NCBI GenBank assembly: GCA_033875315.1
Contig: JANRJG010000001.1
Coordinates: forward strand, 1 to 52,085
From: Candidatus Methylacidiphilales bacterium
GTDB taxonomy: Bacteria > Verrucomicrobiota > Verrucomicrobiia > Methylacidiphilales > CAZTYG01
DNA length: 52,085 nucleotides
Direction of reading: 5' to 3'
Shown: piece by piece, positions 42,845-51,962 of the stretch
Layout of the letters: every line of letters begins with the position of its first letter
Numbering within the stretch: the stretch's first letter is position 1
Made by a program: the position numbers and the translations under genes
Notes under the pieces: generated by a model
Told to the model about the DNA's origin: nothing
The model's database searches: none
The model's input: the letters and a program-made list of their open reading frames with translations, nothing else

Positions 42845-43969
42845 CCGTCATCCTCCTCATCTTCATCTTTGTCGGTGCGCTTCTTGCCCTTGAGGAAGGC
42901 ACTGATGAAGTCATCCAGCTTTCCGTCAAGGACCCCCTGGACGTCATTGGTCTGTTCGCCGGTGCGCAGGTCTTTCACCATCTGGTAGGGCTGGAGGACG
43001 TAGGAACGTATCTGGCGGCCCCATCCGATTTCCCCCTTCTCGCTGTAGTGCTTCTCCTGCTCGGCGCGTTTCTTGTCCATCTCGATTTCGTAAAGGCGTG
43101 ATTGGAGGACTTTCATCGCCGTGGCCTTGTTCTTGATCTGGGAACGTTCGTTCTGACAGGTCACGACCAAACCGGAAGGCATGTGGGTGATGCGGACGGC
43201 CGAGTCGGTGGTGTTGACCCCCTGCCCACCGTGGCCTCCGGCGCGGTAGACATCAACACGGATGTCCTTGTCCGGGATTTCAATCACGATGGTGTCGTCG
43301 ACCTCGGCCAGGACATCGAGCGAAGCGAAGGAAGTTTGCCGCTTCCCGGCGGAATTGAAGGGTGAAATACGGACCAATCGGTGCACCCCGCGTTCGGCCT
43401 TGAGCAGTCCGTAGGCCATCGGTCCTTCCACCATGAGCGTGACGCTTTTGACCCCGGCTTCTTCGCCCCCGAGGTAATCCAGGATGTTGACCTTCATGCC
43501 GTGGCGCTCGGCCCAGCGGTTGTACATGCGCAGCATCATATTGGCCCAGTCACAGGCCTCGGTGCCCCCGGCACCCGCGTGGATGGAAACGATGGCGTTG
43601 TTGGGGTCTTGTTCACCGCTGAGCAGGACGGAAATCTCCAGGTCGTCCAAGGCTTTTTCAGCGGCCTGGTATTCCGCGGAAAAATCCGCACGCGCCTGGG
43701 CCGTGTTTTCTTCCTCGGTCAATTCCAGCAGCACGGAAAGATCGGCCACCCGTTTTTCCAGTGCATCGAGGCCGTTGATGCGGTTGCGCAAGGCATTGGC
43801 CTCGGTCATGACTTTTTGCGCCGCGTCGGTGTTGTCCCAGAATCCGGGGGCCGACATCTTTTGCTCGAGCTCGCCGAGCTGGGTGGTCAATTTTGGTACG
43901 TCAAAGAAACCTCCGGAGCTGCTTGGTGCGGGCTTCGAGGTTGGGAACGTCAAATGTTTCAGCGGCCAT
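42841..43969 (-). CDS. prfB: Peptide chain release factor 2 (with programmed +1 frameshift)
   Basis: RF2 recognises UAA and UGA stops. Reading from ATG 43969, 22 codons (MAAETFDVPNLEARTK start) end at an in-frame TGA (43903-43901). A +1 shift at CTTTGAC continues into the main frame. Beyond it are SPFNSAGKRQTSF (the RF2 SPF recognition motif), the catalytic GGHGGQGVN and a charged C-terminal tail ending EDEEDDG. The joined product is 375 residues, normal for RF2. Without the shift the protein would be 22 residues. It overlaps trpC by four bases. Confidence 0.95.
43900..43915 (-). promoter_or_regulatory. prfB programmed +1 frameshift site
   Basis: On the minus strand CGGAGG (43915-43910), a Shine-Dalgarno-like stimulator, is followed by TTT and the slippery CTTTGAC (43906-43900). 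Low RF2 leaves the TGA unread, the tRNA on CTT slips to TTT, and translation continues in the +1 frame. The feature lets RF2 limit its own synthesis. Layout matches the well-known site in E. coli and most bacteria. Confidence 0.95.
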
Positions 43970-44046
43970 CGGGAGAAAATGCCCGAAATCCGTGGCATTT
44001 CAACCGGGAATTGGAATGTGATTCCAAGACCCGATGTGCTAGGTCT

Positions 44047-44490
44047 ATGTTTGCCATGTGCATTGCCTTCCAATTCAAGGGTCAGACGTTTAAGCCGGCC
44101 CGCCCCATCCGGGTGGTGGCGGACGGGCGGCCGAAAGACCATGTATGGGCCGGCTGTGCGCGCGGGGAAATCCTCGAGTGGTGGAAAAAACGTGGAGCCT
44201 TGCTGGCCGATCTGCATGCGGAGAAATTCGCCGAGCGATCGAGCCGCGATGGCCGGATTGTCTGGGGCGAGGTGCCTGCGGGGACCGTGTTGCGCGCGTT
44301 GATCGACCCATCGAAAGGGCCCGGCAAGGAACTGATCAAGGTGGTGACACGGGCCGCCACCCCGGAAGAAGCGGCCCATTTTGGCCACGACCGCCTGCCA
44401 TTGATCGAGTCCCCGCTTTATCCCGGGGTCATCCCGGAAGCAGGCCCCGAGCCTCCGGTCCAACTGCAGGGCAGGTTGTTTCCAGATTAG
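44047..44490 (+). CDS. Hypothetical protein, 147 aa
   Basis: A 147-residue protein with even codon use and a conserved look: FQFKGQTFKPARPIRVVADG, WAGCARGEILEWWKKRG, DGRIVWGEVPAG and KVVTRAATPEEAAHF. No signal peptide or membrane helix is present. Cys residues are few and not paired. It reads as a small enzyme-like or nucleic-acid-related protein, but I do not recognise the family. ATG 44056 is an alternative start. It is divergent from prfB and convergent with creD; the promoter would share the 77-base gap with prfB. Confidence 0.7.
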   Translation: MFAMCIAFQFKGQTFKPARPIRVVADGRPKDHVWAGCARGEILEWWKKRGALLADLHAEKFAERSSRDGRIVWGEVPAGTVLRALIDPSKGPGKELIKVVTRAATPEEAAHFGHDRLPLIESPLYPGVIPEAGPEPPVQLQGRLFPD

Positions 44491-44505
44491 ATCCTATCGG
44501 ATCAG

Positions 44506-45924
44506 TCACGGAAGCGGGGGCGGCTGAGCCGGGGAAGCGGGCGCAACGGGTTCTTCACGCCCACCGTACCAGTCGACCCGTCGGGTGACAAACATCACCG
44601 CGGCCAGGGCCAGGAAAAGCCCGATGGTCCCCACCAACAGGGCGTAATCCTGGAGTTGGAGGACGACATACAAGAGACCCTGGATCAACGCCAACAGCCC
44701 GGCCACGATGAGCGTGCGGCTTCCAGATCGCAGGACGGACAGGCTGTACAGCGAGACCAAGGCCCACGAGGCCGCGGCCGCGACCAGGTAAGCCCAGCCA
44801 AAACGCAGGAATTCCGAAAGGGAGAGCAACCCGAGGTAAAAGAGACAGAGTGCCGCGCCGACCAAGATGTATTGGAAGGGATGGATGCGCAGCTTGGAGA
44901 TCACTTCAAAGAGGAAGAATGCGGTGAAGACCAGAACCAGGAAGAGCATGGCGTATTTGATGGCGCGTTCGACATTTCGGTAGAAGTCGATCAGCGAAAC
45001 AAATTCCACACCGAATAGAGATTTGTGTAGCGTGGCCGAGGAAACTTCATTCTGACGGGCCCATTGCTGGGGAAAGCTGCGCCCGTAGTAAGAAACATCC
45101 CAGGCAGCGGTGAAACCCTGGGCACTGATCTCCCGGCTGGTGGGCAGAAAGGCCCCCCGGAATCCGGGGTCGGGCCAGTCCGAACTGAGATGGACCCTGC
45201 TCTCCACCCCGAGGGGCGCGATGAGCACCTGCTGACTGCCATTGAAAGTAACCGGCAGGGAGAAAGACGTGGGCTGATCGGTCGGCAGCCAACCTTTCAC
45301 CGATGCGGATACCCCGGCCGGGAGAAGATCGGTGTTGGTACCCGGGGTCATCGGGCAGGCCCGGCCACCCCAATCCAATACCAACCGCCCACGCGTGCCG
45401 CGGAGATCGGACACACCGACAACGACGACCGCATCCTCATAGACCGCCTCCTTGGGATCGATTTTCAGGGCCTGCCAGTCCGGTTGGGAAAAGGCTCCGG
45501 AAAGGGTGATGTTGCCCGAATAGACCACGGCATCATAAATTCCCCGGTGGAGCTTTTGGGTCAGGATCTCGCCATCCACCTTCAACTCCTTGGGCAGGAA
45601 AGTGGCCAGGGCCATCTCGACCACTTCCACCTCGACCCGCTTGCTGGTGCCATTCTTCTGGGGCTGGTCGCGCCAGACTTTGCTGCGGACTTTGTAGGGA
45701 ATCTGGAGAACCGGGCCGATGATTTTCTGGGAATCACCCCAGGAGGAGGTGATTTCAGCCACCGCTTCATTGCGGCGCCCCAAGCGCTCCTGCAATACCG
45801 AGCCGATCATGGAGAGCGGGATGAGCAGAATCAGGATCAAAAAGCCAATCACCGCCAATTTGAACAAGACGGCAAATTTGCCGAAAAAAGCGCGCACGGA
45901 CTGGAAAAAAGAGGAATCAGCCAT
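44506..45924 (-). CDS. creD: CreD-like inner-membrane protein
   Basis: A 472-residue CreD family protein. An N-terminal helix (about residues 20-45) precedes a large periplasmic region (YKVRSKVWRDQPQKNGTSKRV, YDAVVYSGNITLSGAF), then about six C-terminal transmembrane helices beginning VERAIKYAMLFLVLVFTAFFLFEV, the region most typical of CreD. In Proteobacteria it is in the CreBC regulon and affects envelope stress and beta-lactam response; no creB or creC is seen here. The C-terminus is Pro-rich. Confidence 0.9.
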   Translation of the reverse strand: MADSSFFQSVRAFFGKFAVLFKLAVIGFLILILLIPLSMIGSVLQERLGRRNEAVAEITSSWGDSQKIIGPVLQIPYKVRSKVWRDQPQKNGTSKRVEVEVVEMALATFLPKELKVDGEILTQKLHRGIYDAVVYSGNITLSGAFSQPDWQALKIDPKEAVYEDAVVVVGVSDLRGTRGRLVLDWGGRACPMTPGTNTDLLPAGVSASVKGWLPTDQPTSFSLPVTFNGSQQVLIAPLGVESRVHLSSDWPDPGFRGAFLPTSREISAQGFTAAWDVSYYGRSFPQQWARQNEVSSATLHKSLFGVEFVSLIDFYRNVERAIKYAMLFLVLVFTAFFLFEVISKLRIHPFQYILVGAALCLFYLGLLSLSEFLRFGWAYLVAAAASWALVSLYSLSVLRSGSRTLIVAGLLALIQGLLYVVLQLQDYALLVGTIGLFLALAAVMFVTRRVDWYGGREEPVAPASPAQPPPLP

Positions 45925-46106
45925 GGGTCCATCCTCGGAGGCCCCCGGATGGCGTCAAGCCAAAGTCATCAGCCCAATCTTATCCAACGAATACCGCTAA
46001 TAAATGATGGAGGACACGACACGAAACAGGTGTTCCATATACAGGCCGTCCCCTTGCAAAGGTCGCATGGCGGAGAATCGCCCGCAAATTCGCGTGGGGC
46101 AAAAGA

Positions 46107-48872
46107 TCAGCTTTGGGATGTCCTCTTCGCCTTGCGCCGGTCCATCAGCGTGAGGATCTGCGGAAGGATCAGGGTCGAACACAGGAAGCAGAACAGGACC
46201 CCCAGGGTCATGACCAGACCTAGACTGGCCAGCCCCCGATATTCGCCCGTCATCATGGTGGAAAATCCGATGATGGTCGTGGCAGCGGACAAAAACAAAG
46301 CCTTGCCGGTGCTCGAGGAGGACAAGGCCACCCGCCCTTCCTCATCATGGCGATCCACCACATAGACGCCAAAAGCCACGCCGATGCCGATGACCAGCGG
46401 GAGCGTGATGATGTTGGCCGGGTTGAAGGGAATATCAAACCAGCCCATGAATCCAAAGGTGTAAAGGATGCCCAATCCGAGCGGCAGCAGGGTCAGACCC
46501 AGTTTGAACAGACTGCGGAAGTGCAGGAACACCAACAACACGATGGCAATAAAGGCCAGCCCTCCGGCCTGGATGTAACTGTCTCTGAGCAGGTTGATGT
46601 ATTGGAAATTCTGCACCGGTGTGCCGGTCGCCCGCTCACTAACTTTTCGAATATCCTCAACGAAACGGCGGTTGGGCTCCTCCTCCCAGACATTTTCCTT
46701 GGGATCCACCTCGATCAGCACTTTCCCCGAGGGGGAAAGATAGCGTTCGCGAACTTGGAAAGGCAGGTCATCCAGGGTGATGACATCGCCGAATTTCTGG
46801 CTGCGGAGGAAGGCGATTTCTTCGCCCAAGTTGCCGAATGTGGCCGCTTGGTAACGTCTGAGACGTTCGTTGACTTCATCTTGGCTGAGTTTGTCGAAAT
46901 TGGCCACCGCCCGCTCCAGAGGAGGAATCATGCGGTCGAAAACTTCGATGGCCTTTTCGACCAGGCTGCCCTTGCCGGCGAATTTGGCGGCGGTCTTGTA
47001 CTTGGCGGCCTGGATGCGCCCCTCCCTGGCCATTTCGAGAAGCTGGCGGATATGGGCGCGGGCCTTGGCCACATCGATCTCATTGGAAAAATCCGGGTTG
47101 TATTCCAGGGTGGCGACGATTTTTCCGATGTCGCGCAGCAGGGGAAGTTTGGCTTCCTGGTCCGGGGGAAGGGCTTGGTCGAGGCTGCGCACATTGCGCA
47201 CGGTGGGCAGTTCCTTGAGTTTGGCCGTTTTCACCCGCGCATCGGCCAGATCATCGGCCACAATGACCCCGAATATCACCGTGGCGGCAGGGGAATTGAC
47301 CAGCTTCAAGGTGTATTGCACAGAATCCATTTTTGGATTCTGGAGGTTGAGCAGGTTGTAGTCGTAGCGGATACGGCCCATGCCAACTATGGCCACCACC
47401 ACCAACACGGCGGCCATTGCCAGTGCCAGCCCGGGGCGGGCAAATAGCTTCTCATCCAAGCGCGAGCGGAAACCCGGCGTCGGGGTCGGACGGGCTGCAA
47501 AAACCTCCTCGCGGTGCCGGTCACGCAGCACAAACAAGGCGGGCAGGAGAATGATGTAGGCCACCACAGCTGCGACCATTCCCATCCCGGCGATGATGCC
47601 GAGTTCGGCCAGACCGATGAAGTCATTGAAACACATGGTGAAAAAGGCTATGGCCGTGGTACTGCCACCGGTGAGCACGGCCAATCCGGTGTTTTCCAGC
47701 GTCCTGCGAACCGCATGGTGCACCCCGGTTTTATGGGCCAATTCCTCCTCATAACGCCCGAGGATCTGCACACCGAAATCAATGCCCAATCCCATGATCA
47801 TGATGACACAGGCCTGGGAGATGACATTCAGATGCCCGACGAAAACGACTGTCAACCCCATGGTCCAGGCAATGACCACGATCAAGACCATCATGGCCAG
47901 GGCCGGGCGAGCCAATTCGCGGTAGGCAAAGAAGAAAAGCACGGCGATCAAAACGAGGGTGAGGATCGAGGCGACGGCGGAATCGTGCGTGCTCTGGCGC
48001 ATTTCATCGTCCAGCAAAACCGGCTCCCCGGTCAGGCCAATATCCACCCCGGGATGGCGCAGCCGCAGACCTTCCAGGTCCTTGCGCAAACGGCCGATGC
48101 TATCCCCGTAAGGCGAGAATGAGTTGCGGTCGCCCTCCGTTGGCGTCAGGAGAACCAGGATCATTTTGCCTTCATCAAAACTGAGGTAACTGTTGAGGGC
48201 CAACTGCCGGCGCATTTCCGCCAAGTCCTGGCGCTTGGCCCCGGTTTGTTGAGCCTCGGTCGTACTACGGTTTTCCAGCACATCGGCCAGCTTGTCCAAG
48301 CGCGCCACGAACTCATTGATCTCCGATTCAAAATCCTTCCAGTTGGCCTCTTTGCGCAACCGGGTTTCATCGAAGCCCGCGATGGCTTCCTCCAACATGG
48401 TGTTGAGGTTGAGCCTGTTTCCCCTGCGCTTGAGCACGTCGCGCAGGGTGAGCAGGTCCTTCTGGATTCCTGCCAGCTCCTCGGGAGTCTGGAAGTTGAG
48501 CAACTTGTCCTGCAGCCTGCTGAAGTCGTGCCGGTAGTAGACCCGGTCGAAATCCCCCGTGCGTTGCTGCAGAATGGCACCGATGTCATCGGCGGCGGCG
48601 GCGTTCTTGGCGAAGTCGTCGGAGGTGATGATGACCACCATTTCCTCGCGGACGGAGAATTCCTTCTTGTAGTCGAGGTAGAATTTATGGACGGGTGAAT
48701 CGGCGCGGATGAGGTCGTTGATGTTGTTGATGACGCCGAGGTGGAAAGCCGCGGCGTAGGAGGCCGCGACGAAAAGGATGGCGGACACCGTCACCACGGC
48801 ACGGGGATGGTGGTAGACCATATCCGCGGTGCGCAGAAGGACGCGTTGCAAGAAATGACGGAATCGGACCAT
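46107..48872 (-). CDS. MMPL/RND family transporter (HpnN-like)
   Basis: A 921-residue RND-superfamily exporter with two sets of about six helices separated by large periplasmic loops. The first helix is VVTVSAILFVAASYAAAF, followed by a coiled-coil-rich loop (about residues 60-240). The core has ACVIMIMGLGIDFGVQILGRYEEE and, in the second half, LPLVIGIGVAFGVYVVDRHDEE, the paired RND helix-4 motifs with proton-relay Asp. HpnN homologues move hopanoids to the outer membrane; this is the nearest match I can suggest, but hopanoid genes are not visible here. ATG 48872 was chosen at the first helix. Confidence 0.88.
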   Translation of the reverse strand: MVRFRHFLQRVLLRTADMVYHHPRAVVTVSAILFVAASYAAAFHLGVINNINDLIRADSPVHKFYLDYKKEFSVREEMVVIITSDDFAKNAAAADDIGAILQQRTGDFDRVYYRHDFSRLQDKLLNFQTPEELAGIQKDLLTLRDVLKRRGNRLNLNTMLEEAIAGFDETRLRKEANWKDFESEINEFVARLDKLADVLENRSTTEAQQTGAKRQDLAEMRRQLALNSYLSFDEGKMILVLLTPTEGDRNSFSPYGDSIGRLRKDLEGLRLRHPGVDIGLTGEPVLLDDEMRQSTHDSAVASILTLVLIAVLFFFAYRELARPALAMMVLIVVIAWTMGLTVVFVGHLNVISQACVIMIMGLGIDFGVQILGRYEEELAHKTGVHHAVRRTLENTGLAVLTGGSTTAIAFFTMCFNDFIGLAELGIIAGMGMVAAVVAYIILLPALFVLRDRHREEVFAARPTPTPGFRSRLDEKLFARPGLALAMAAVLVVVAIVGMGRIRYDYNLLNLQNPKMDSVQYTLKLVNSPAATVIFGVIVADDLADARVKTAKLKELPTVRNVRSLDQALPPDQEAKLPLLRDIGKIVATLEYNPDFSNEIDVAKARAHIRQLLEMAREGRIQAAKYKTAAKFAGKGSLVEKAIEVFDRMIPPLERAVANFDKLSQDEVNERLRRYQAATFGNLGEEIAFLRSQKFGDVITLDDLPFQVRERYLSPSGKVLIEVDPKENVWEEEPNRRFVEDIRKVSERATGTPVQNFQYINLLRDSYIQAGGLAFIAIVLLVFLHFRSLFKLGLTLLPLGLGILYTFGFMGWFDIPFNPANIITLPLVIGIGVAFGVYVVDRHDEEGRVALSSSSTGKALFLSAATTIIGFSTMMTGEYRGLASLGLVMTLGVLFCFLCSTLILPQILTLMDRRKAKRTSQS

Positions 48873-48940
48873 GGTCAGCGGGGGAATGTAGCAAGCTGCC
48901 CCCAACTGACAACTCCGACTTATGGGGGGATTATTGACCC

Positions 48941-48973
48941 TTGCCCGGGGTCCCGGTCGTGGTAAATTAGAAT
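48941..48973 (+). promoter_or_regulatory. Possible promoter of ssrA
   Basis: TTGCCC (48941-48946) and TAAATT (48963-48968) are spaced 16 bases apart and resemble sigma-70 -35/-10 boxes. The mature tmRNA 5' end is 17 bases after the -10, so the primary start would be a few bases upstream and trimmed by RNase P. TAGAAT (48968-48973) is an alternative -10 with poorer spacing. Confidence 0.35.
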
Positions 48974-48985
48974 GGTCATAGGATT

Positions 48986-49341
48986 GGGGGCGATTTGGAT
49001 TCGACTCTTGGTTTCTGTGGCGTGTGGCAAGTCGAGGACTGGACCTGTTGGCCTCGTTAAATCCCCGGGTATCCAAACATTAATTGCTAACGAAGAGTTG
49101 GCTCTCGCGGCCTAAAGTGCCGTGACGTTCCGCCCCTGACCCCGGCTGGGGGGACCGGAACGCCATCAGCCGGGTCACTGGACAGGTGGGACACCGACCT
49201 GTCCGGGGGAATCAACGCGGTGACTAAGGCCGTCCGGCTCGGGGCTGGGCAACGGGCGGCTCGAAAATCCAACAGCTCCTAAACTTGTAGAGGCACGTCG
49301 TAGCCGCCTTGAGGACGCGGGTTCGATCCCCGCCGCCTCCA
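48986..49341 (+). ncRNA. ssrA: Transfer-messenger RNA (tmRNA)
   Basis: A 356-base one-piece tmRNA that rescues stalled ribosomes. The 5' GGGGGCG (48986-48992) pairs with CGCCTCC (49334-49340) as acceptor stem with one G-U. ATTTGGATTCGAC is the conserved D-loop analogue, and the T arm is GCGGG-TTCGATC-CCCGC. The tag frame reads GCT AAC GAA GAG TTG GCT CTC GCG GCC TAA (49086-49115), ending ANEELALAA; the first residue is uncertain because the resume codon was not identified. Pseudoknot-forming GC-rich repeats fill 49120-49250. CCA is not encoded. Confidence 0.95.
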
Positions 49342-49375
49342 GCCTTCGCTGAGGGTTTACCCGAAACCGAAGGCT
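49341..49375. terminator. Hairpin after tmRNA
   Basis: AGCCTTCG (49341-49348) pairs exactly with CGAAGGCT (49368-49375), with GGGT-TT-ACCC forming an inner stem. No T run follows, so it is a weak or factor-assisted terminator at best, but it sits immediately after the mature tmRNA end and before the convergent trpB stop. A second GGCGA/TCGCC pairing further on could add to it. Confidence 0.4.
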
Positions 49376-49414
49376 GCCGCGACGTAGGCTTGGCGAAGTC
49401 GGGCTCTCGCCCCG

Positions 49415-50623
49415 CTATTTCTTTTCCAGCAAATAACGGCTGGCTTCTTGGACGTCCTTGTCCCCGCGGCCAGAAAGGTTGATCAACACGATTTCATCCG
49501 GGGCCATCTTGGGCGCTTGTTTGATGGCTTCGGCCACGGCATGGGCTGACTCGAGGGCGGGAATAATGCCCTCGATCGAGGCGAGCGTCTGGAATGCACC
49601 CAAGGCTTCGGTGTCGGTGGCGTAGGTGTAGGCCACCCGCCCCGAATCCTTGAGGTAGCAATGCTCCGGCCCGACAGCGGCGTAATCCAATCCGGCGGAA
49701 ATGGAATGGGTCAGTTCGATCTGGCCGTCCGCATTCTGCAGGATGTAGGCCTTGGCCCCCTGCAACACCCCAAGCGTCCCTCCTTGGAAACGGGCGGCAT
49801 GCTTCCCGGGTTCGATCCCCTCGCCTCCGGCCTCGACCCCGGTCATGCGCACGTTCTTGTCCTCCAGGAAGGCATGGAACAGGCCGATGGCGTTGCTCCC
49901 GCCTCCCACACAGGCCACCAGGAGATCGGGCAGTTTCTCCTCGCGCTCCAGAATCTGCCTGCGGGCTTCTTCCCCGATGATGCGGTGAAAATTACGCACA
50001 ATCATCGGATAGGGATGGGAACCATATGCGGTGCCGAGGATGTAATGTGTTCCGCGGACATGGGTCACCCAGTCGCGCATGGCTTCATTGACCGCCTCCT
50101 TGAGGGTACGTTGCCCAGCCGTGACCGGGACCACCTGGGCCCCCAGGAAACGCATGCGGGCGACATTGAGCGATTGGCGGACCATGTCCACCTCGCCCAT
50201 GTATATGACACATTCGAGCCCGAACCGGGCGGCCACAGTGGCGGTGGCCACCCCATGCTGGCCAGCTCCGGTTTCGGCGATGACTCGTTTTTTGCCCATT
50301 CGCACCGCCAGCAGCGCCTGGCCGAGGGCGTTGTTGATCTTGTGCGCTCCGGTGTGGAGCAGGTCCTCGCGCTTGAGATAGATCCTCGCACCTCCCAGGT
50401 GCCGGGTCAGGCGCTCGGCAAAGTAGAGCGGCGTCGGGCGTCCGGTGAAATCCCGCTGGAGATTCTTCAGTTCGCGGTCAAATTCCGGATCGGCCATGGC
50501 CTCATGGTAGGCTTTTTCCAGTTCTTCCAGCGGATGGACGAGAGTTTCGGGCACATACTTCCCGCCGTAGGGACCGAAATAACCGGAAGCGTCGGGTAGG
50601 CTCACTTGAAGTGTTGGCGGCAT
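49415..50623 (-). CDS. trpB: Tryptophan synthase beta chain
   Basis: A 402-residue PLP enzyme condensing indole and serine to tryptophan. [22 protein letters not shown] is the N-terminal signature, [20 protein letters not shown] carries the PLP Lys, [13 protein letters not shown] is the loop, [15 protein letters not shown] binds the phosphate, and the C-terminal NLSGRGDKD is typical. ATG 50623 overlaps the trpF end by 22 bases; the longer frame above it is trpF shadow. The partner trpA is not present in the window, so it should be just downstream or elsewhere on the chromosome. Confidence 0.97.
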   Translation of the reverse strand: MPPTLQVSLPDASGYFGPYGGKYVPETLVHPLEELEKAYHEAMADPEFDRELKNLQRDFTGRPTPLYFAERLTRHLGGARIYLKREDLLHTGAHKINNALGQALLAVRMGKKRVIAETGAGQHGVATATVAARFGLECVIYMGEVDMVRQSLNVARMRFLGAQVVPVTAGQRTLKEAVNEAMRDWVTHVRGTHYILGTAYGSHPYPMIVRNFHRIIGEEARRQILEREEKLPDLLVACVGGGSNAIGLFHAFLEDKNVRMTGVEAGGEGIEPGKHAARFQGGTLGVLQGAKAYILQNADGQIELTHSISAGLDYAAVGPEHCYLKDSGRVAYTYATDTEALGAFQTLASIEGIIPALESAHAVAEAIKQAPKMAPDEIVLINLSGRGDKDVQEASRYLLEKK

Positions 50624-51231
50624 AAGCGGATGAAGGTGGCGAGGGTGTCTGGATTTTTGCGGCCGGGCCGCACCTCGACCCCGCTGCAAACATCGACCCC
50701 CCAAGGTTGCACAAGTTTGAGGGCCTGCTCAACATTATCCGCCCGGAGGCCGCCGGAAAGGAGGACGGGGCGTTTGTTGGAACGGATAAAATCCACCGCC
50801 AGATTCCAGTCGAAGGCCTCGCCCGTGCCCCCATGGCGCACACTCGCTTTGTCGAGCAGGAAGGCTTCAACGTCGTAGCTCGATGCTTCTTCAGCCACCC
50901 CGGGCCGGGGTAGTCCGAAAGCCTTGATCAGTCGGCGGGGCCGGAAAGTGCGCGCCAGACTGGGACTCTCCGAGCCGTGCAACTGCCAGTAGTCGAAGGT
51001 CCCGTAGGATTCGATTTCGCGGATGCGCGCCTCCGTCCAGTCGACCCCGACTGCCACCCGGGCCACACCGGCGGGCACGGCCTGCAAAAGATTCCCGGCA
51101 TCGGAGGGAGCCACATAGCGCGGGCTGTGCGGATGGAAAATGATCCCGATGGCATCGGCTCCGGCATCCACGGCGATGCGAATGTCGTCGCGATGCGTCA
51201 TGCCGCAGATTTTGATCCGGAACACGTCCAT
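50602..51231 (-). CDS. trpF: Phosphoribosylanthranilate isomerase
   Basis: A 209-residue TIM-barrel isomerase acting before trpC in tryptophan synthesis. [29 protein letters not shown] is the N-terminal strand with the catalytic Cys, WQLHGSE is the second motif, and [13 protein letters not shown] with GVDVCSGVE contains the phosphate site and catalytic Asp. It starts cleanly at ATG 51231, 54 bases after the CNB gene stop, and overlaps trpB by 22 bases. Confidence 0.96.
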   Translation of the reverse strand: MDVFRIKICGMTHRDDIRIAVDAGADAIGIIFHPHSPRYVAPSDAGNLLQAVPAGVARVAVGVDWTEARIREIESYGTFDYWQLHGSESPSLARTFRPRRLIKAFGLPRPGVAEEASSYDVEAFLLDKASVRHGGTGEAFDWNLAVDFIRSNKRPVLLSGGLRADNVEQALKLVQPWGVDVCSGVEVRPGRKNPDTLATFIRLCRQHFK

Positions 51232-51285
51232 GAACGGAAGTCTGTCAGCCGGCTTGTCCTTCCGCGGGCGGACAAGCGTGATGCG

Positions 51286-51888
51286 CTACCTTTTGACCTT
51301 GGGGTTGAACTTGGGCTCTTCTTTTTTGCCGCCCAGCAGGCCGCCCAGCAGGCCTTTGCCACCCTTGGAGTTGACGTTGTCCGCCTTGATCGGTTCGCGG
51401 ATGAGCCCGGAACGGACCCCGAGGTGGCCCGGGATGATGCGGTTTTCGATGATGGTCTGGTTGGCATGGCGCAAGCGGCGACAAAGCAAGCGGCTGATAC
51501 CTAACAAAAGATAAGCGCCTCCCACGGGCACGGCCTCGAAGTACTGCTGCAGCGCTTCGACATCCATGCTCCAAAGAATGGCCCGTTCGCGCACCACGAC
51601 GGTGGCTGACGCCTCACCCGGTTCCAAGATGGCCACTTCACCGATACTGTCGCCCGTCGAGATCTCCCCGACTTTGGTGTCCTTGCCTTGGTGGGAAACC
51701 AGGACATCCAGGGCGCCATGGACAACAATGTAGAGGCGGTCGTTGGGCTGGTCTTGGGTGATGATCACTTCACCCTCTCCGTACTCGCCAAAGGCACCAT
51801 AAAACTTGAGCGCCTCCAGATCAGAGTAGCCGATGTATTGCAAAATACCCGTCTGAGTCAAGTCAGCGATGATTTCCGGTTCACCCAT
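51286..51888 (-). CDS. Cyclic-nucleotide-binding-fold protein with Gly/Lys-rich tail
   Basis: A 200-residue protein. One CNB domain (about residues 15-130) has GEGEVIITQDQPNDRLYIVVHGALDVLV and the phosphate cassette GDSIGEVAILEPGEASATV. The usual Arg before SATV (as in RSATV) is Ala here, so cAMP or cGMP binding may be lost. Residues 130-175 are helical, then a flexible GGKGLLGGLLGGKKEEPKF tail ends in KVKR. There is no DNA-binding HTH, so it is not a CRP-type regulator. ATG 51888 is the first good start; the IS630 remnant lies 74 bases upstream and may have replaced its promoter. It is the first gene of a run with trpF-trpB. Confidence 0.85.
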   Translation of the reverse strand: MGEPEIIADLTQTGILQYIGYSDLEALKFYGAFGEYGEGEVIITQDQPNDRLYIVVHGALDVLVSHQGKDTKVGEISTGDSIGEVAILEPGEASATVVVRERAILWSMDVEALQQYFEAVPVGGAYLLLGISRLLCRRLRHANQTIIENRIIPGHLGVRSGLIREPIKADNVNSKGGKGLLGGLLGGKKEEPKFNPKVKR

Positions 51889-51962
51889 GTGCTTATATGT
51901 TAATGGATTACAAATACCTTGGTCAACTGAAAGCTTGCTCGGAAAACTAGAGCATTTCCGGA

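Noticed and set aside
45064-46365. 433-codon plus-strand open frame
   Set aside because: Antisense to creD and crossing the intergenic gap and RND gene end; no motif and poor composition.
46347-47447. 366-codon plus-strand open frame
   Set aside because: Wholly antisense to the MMPL/RND gene, which has clear motifs.
49087-49272. 61-codon minus-strand ORF
   Set aside because: Falls inside the tmRNA and is its complement; not a gene.
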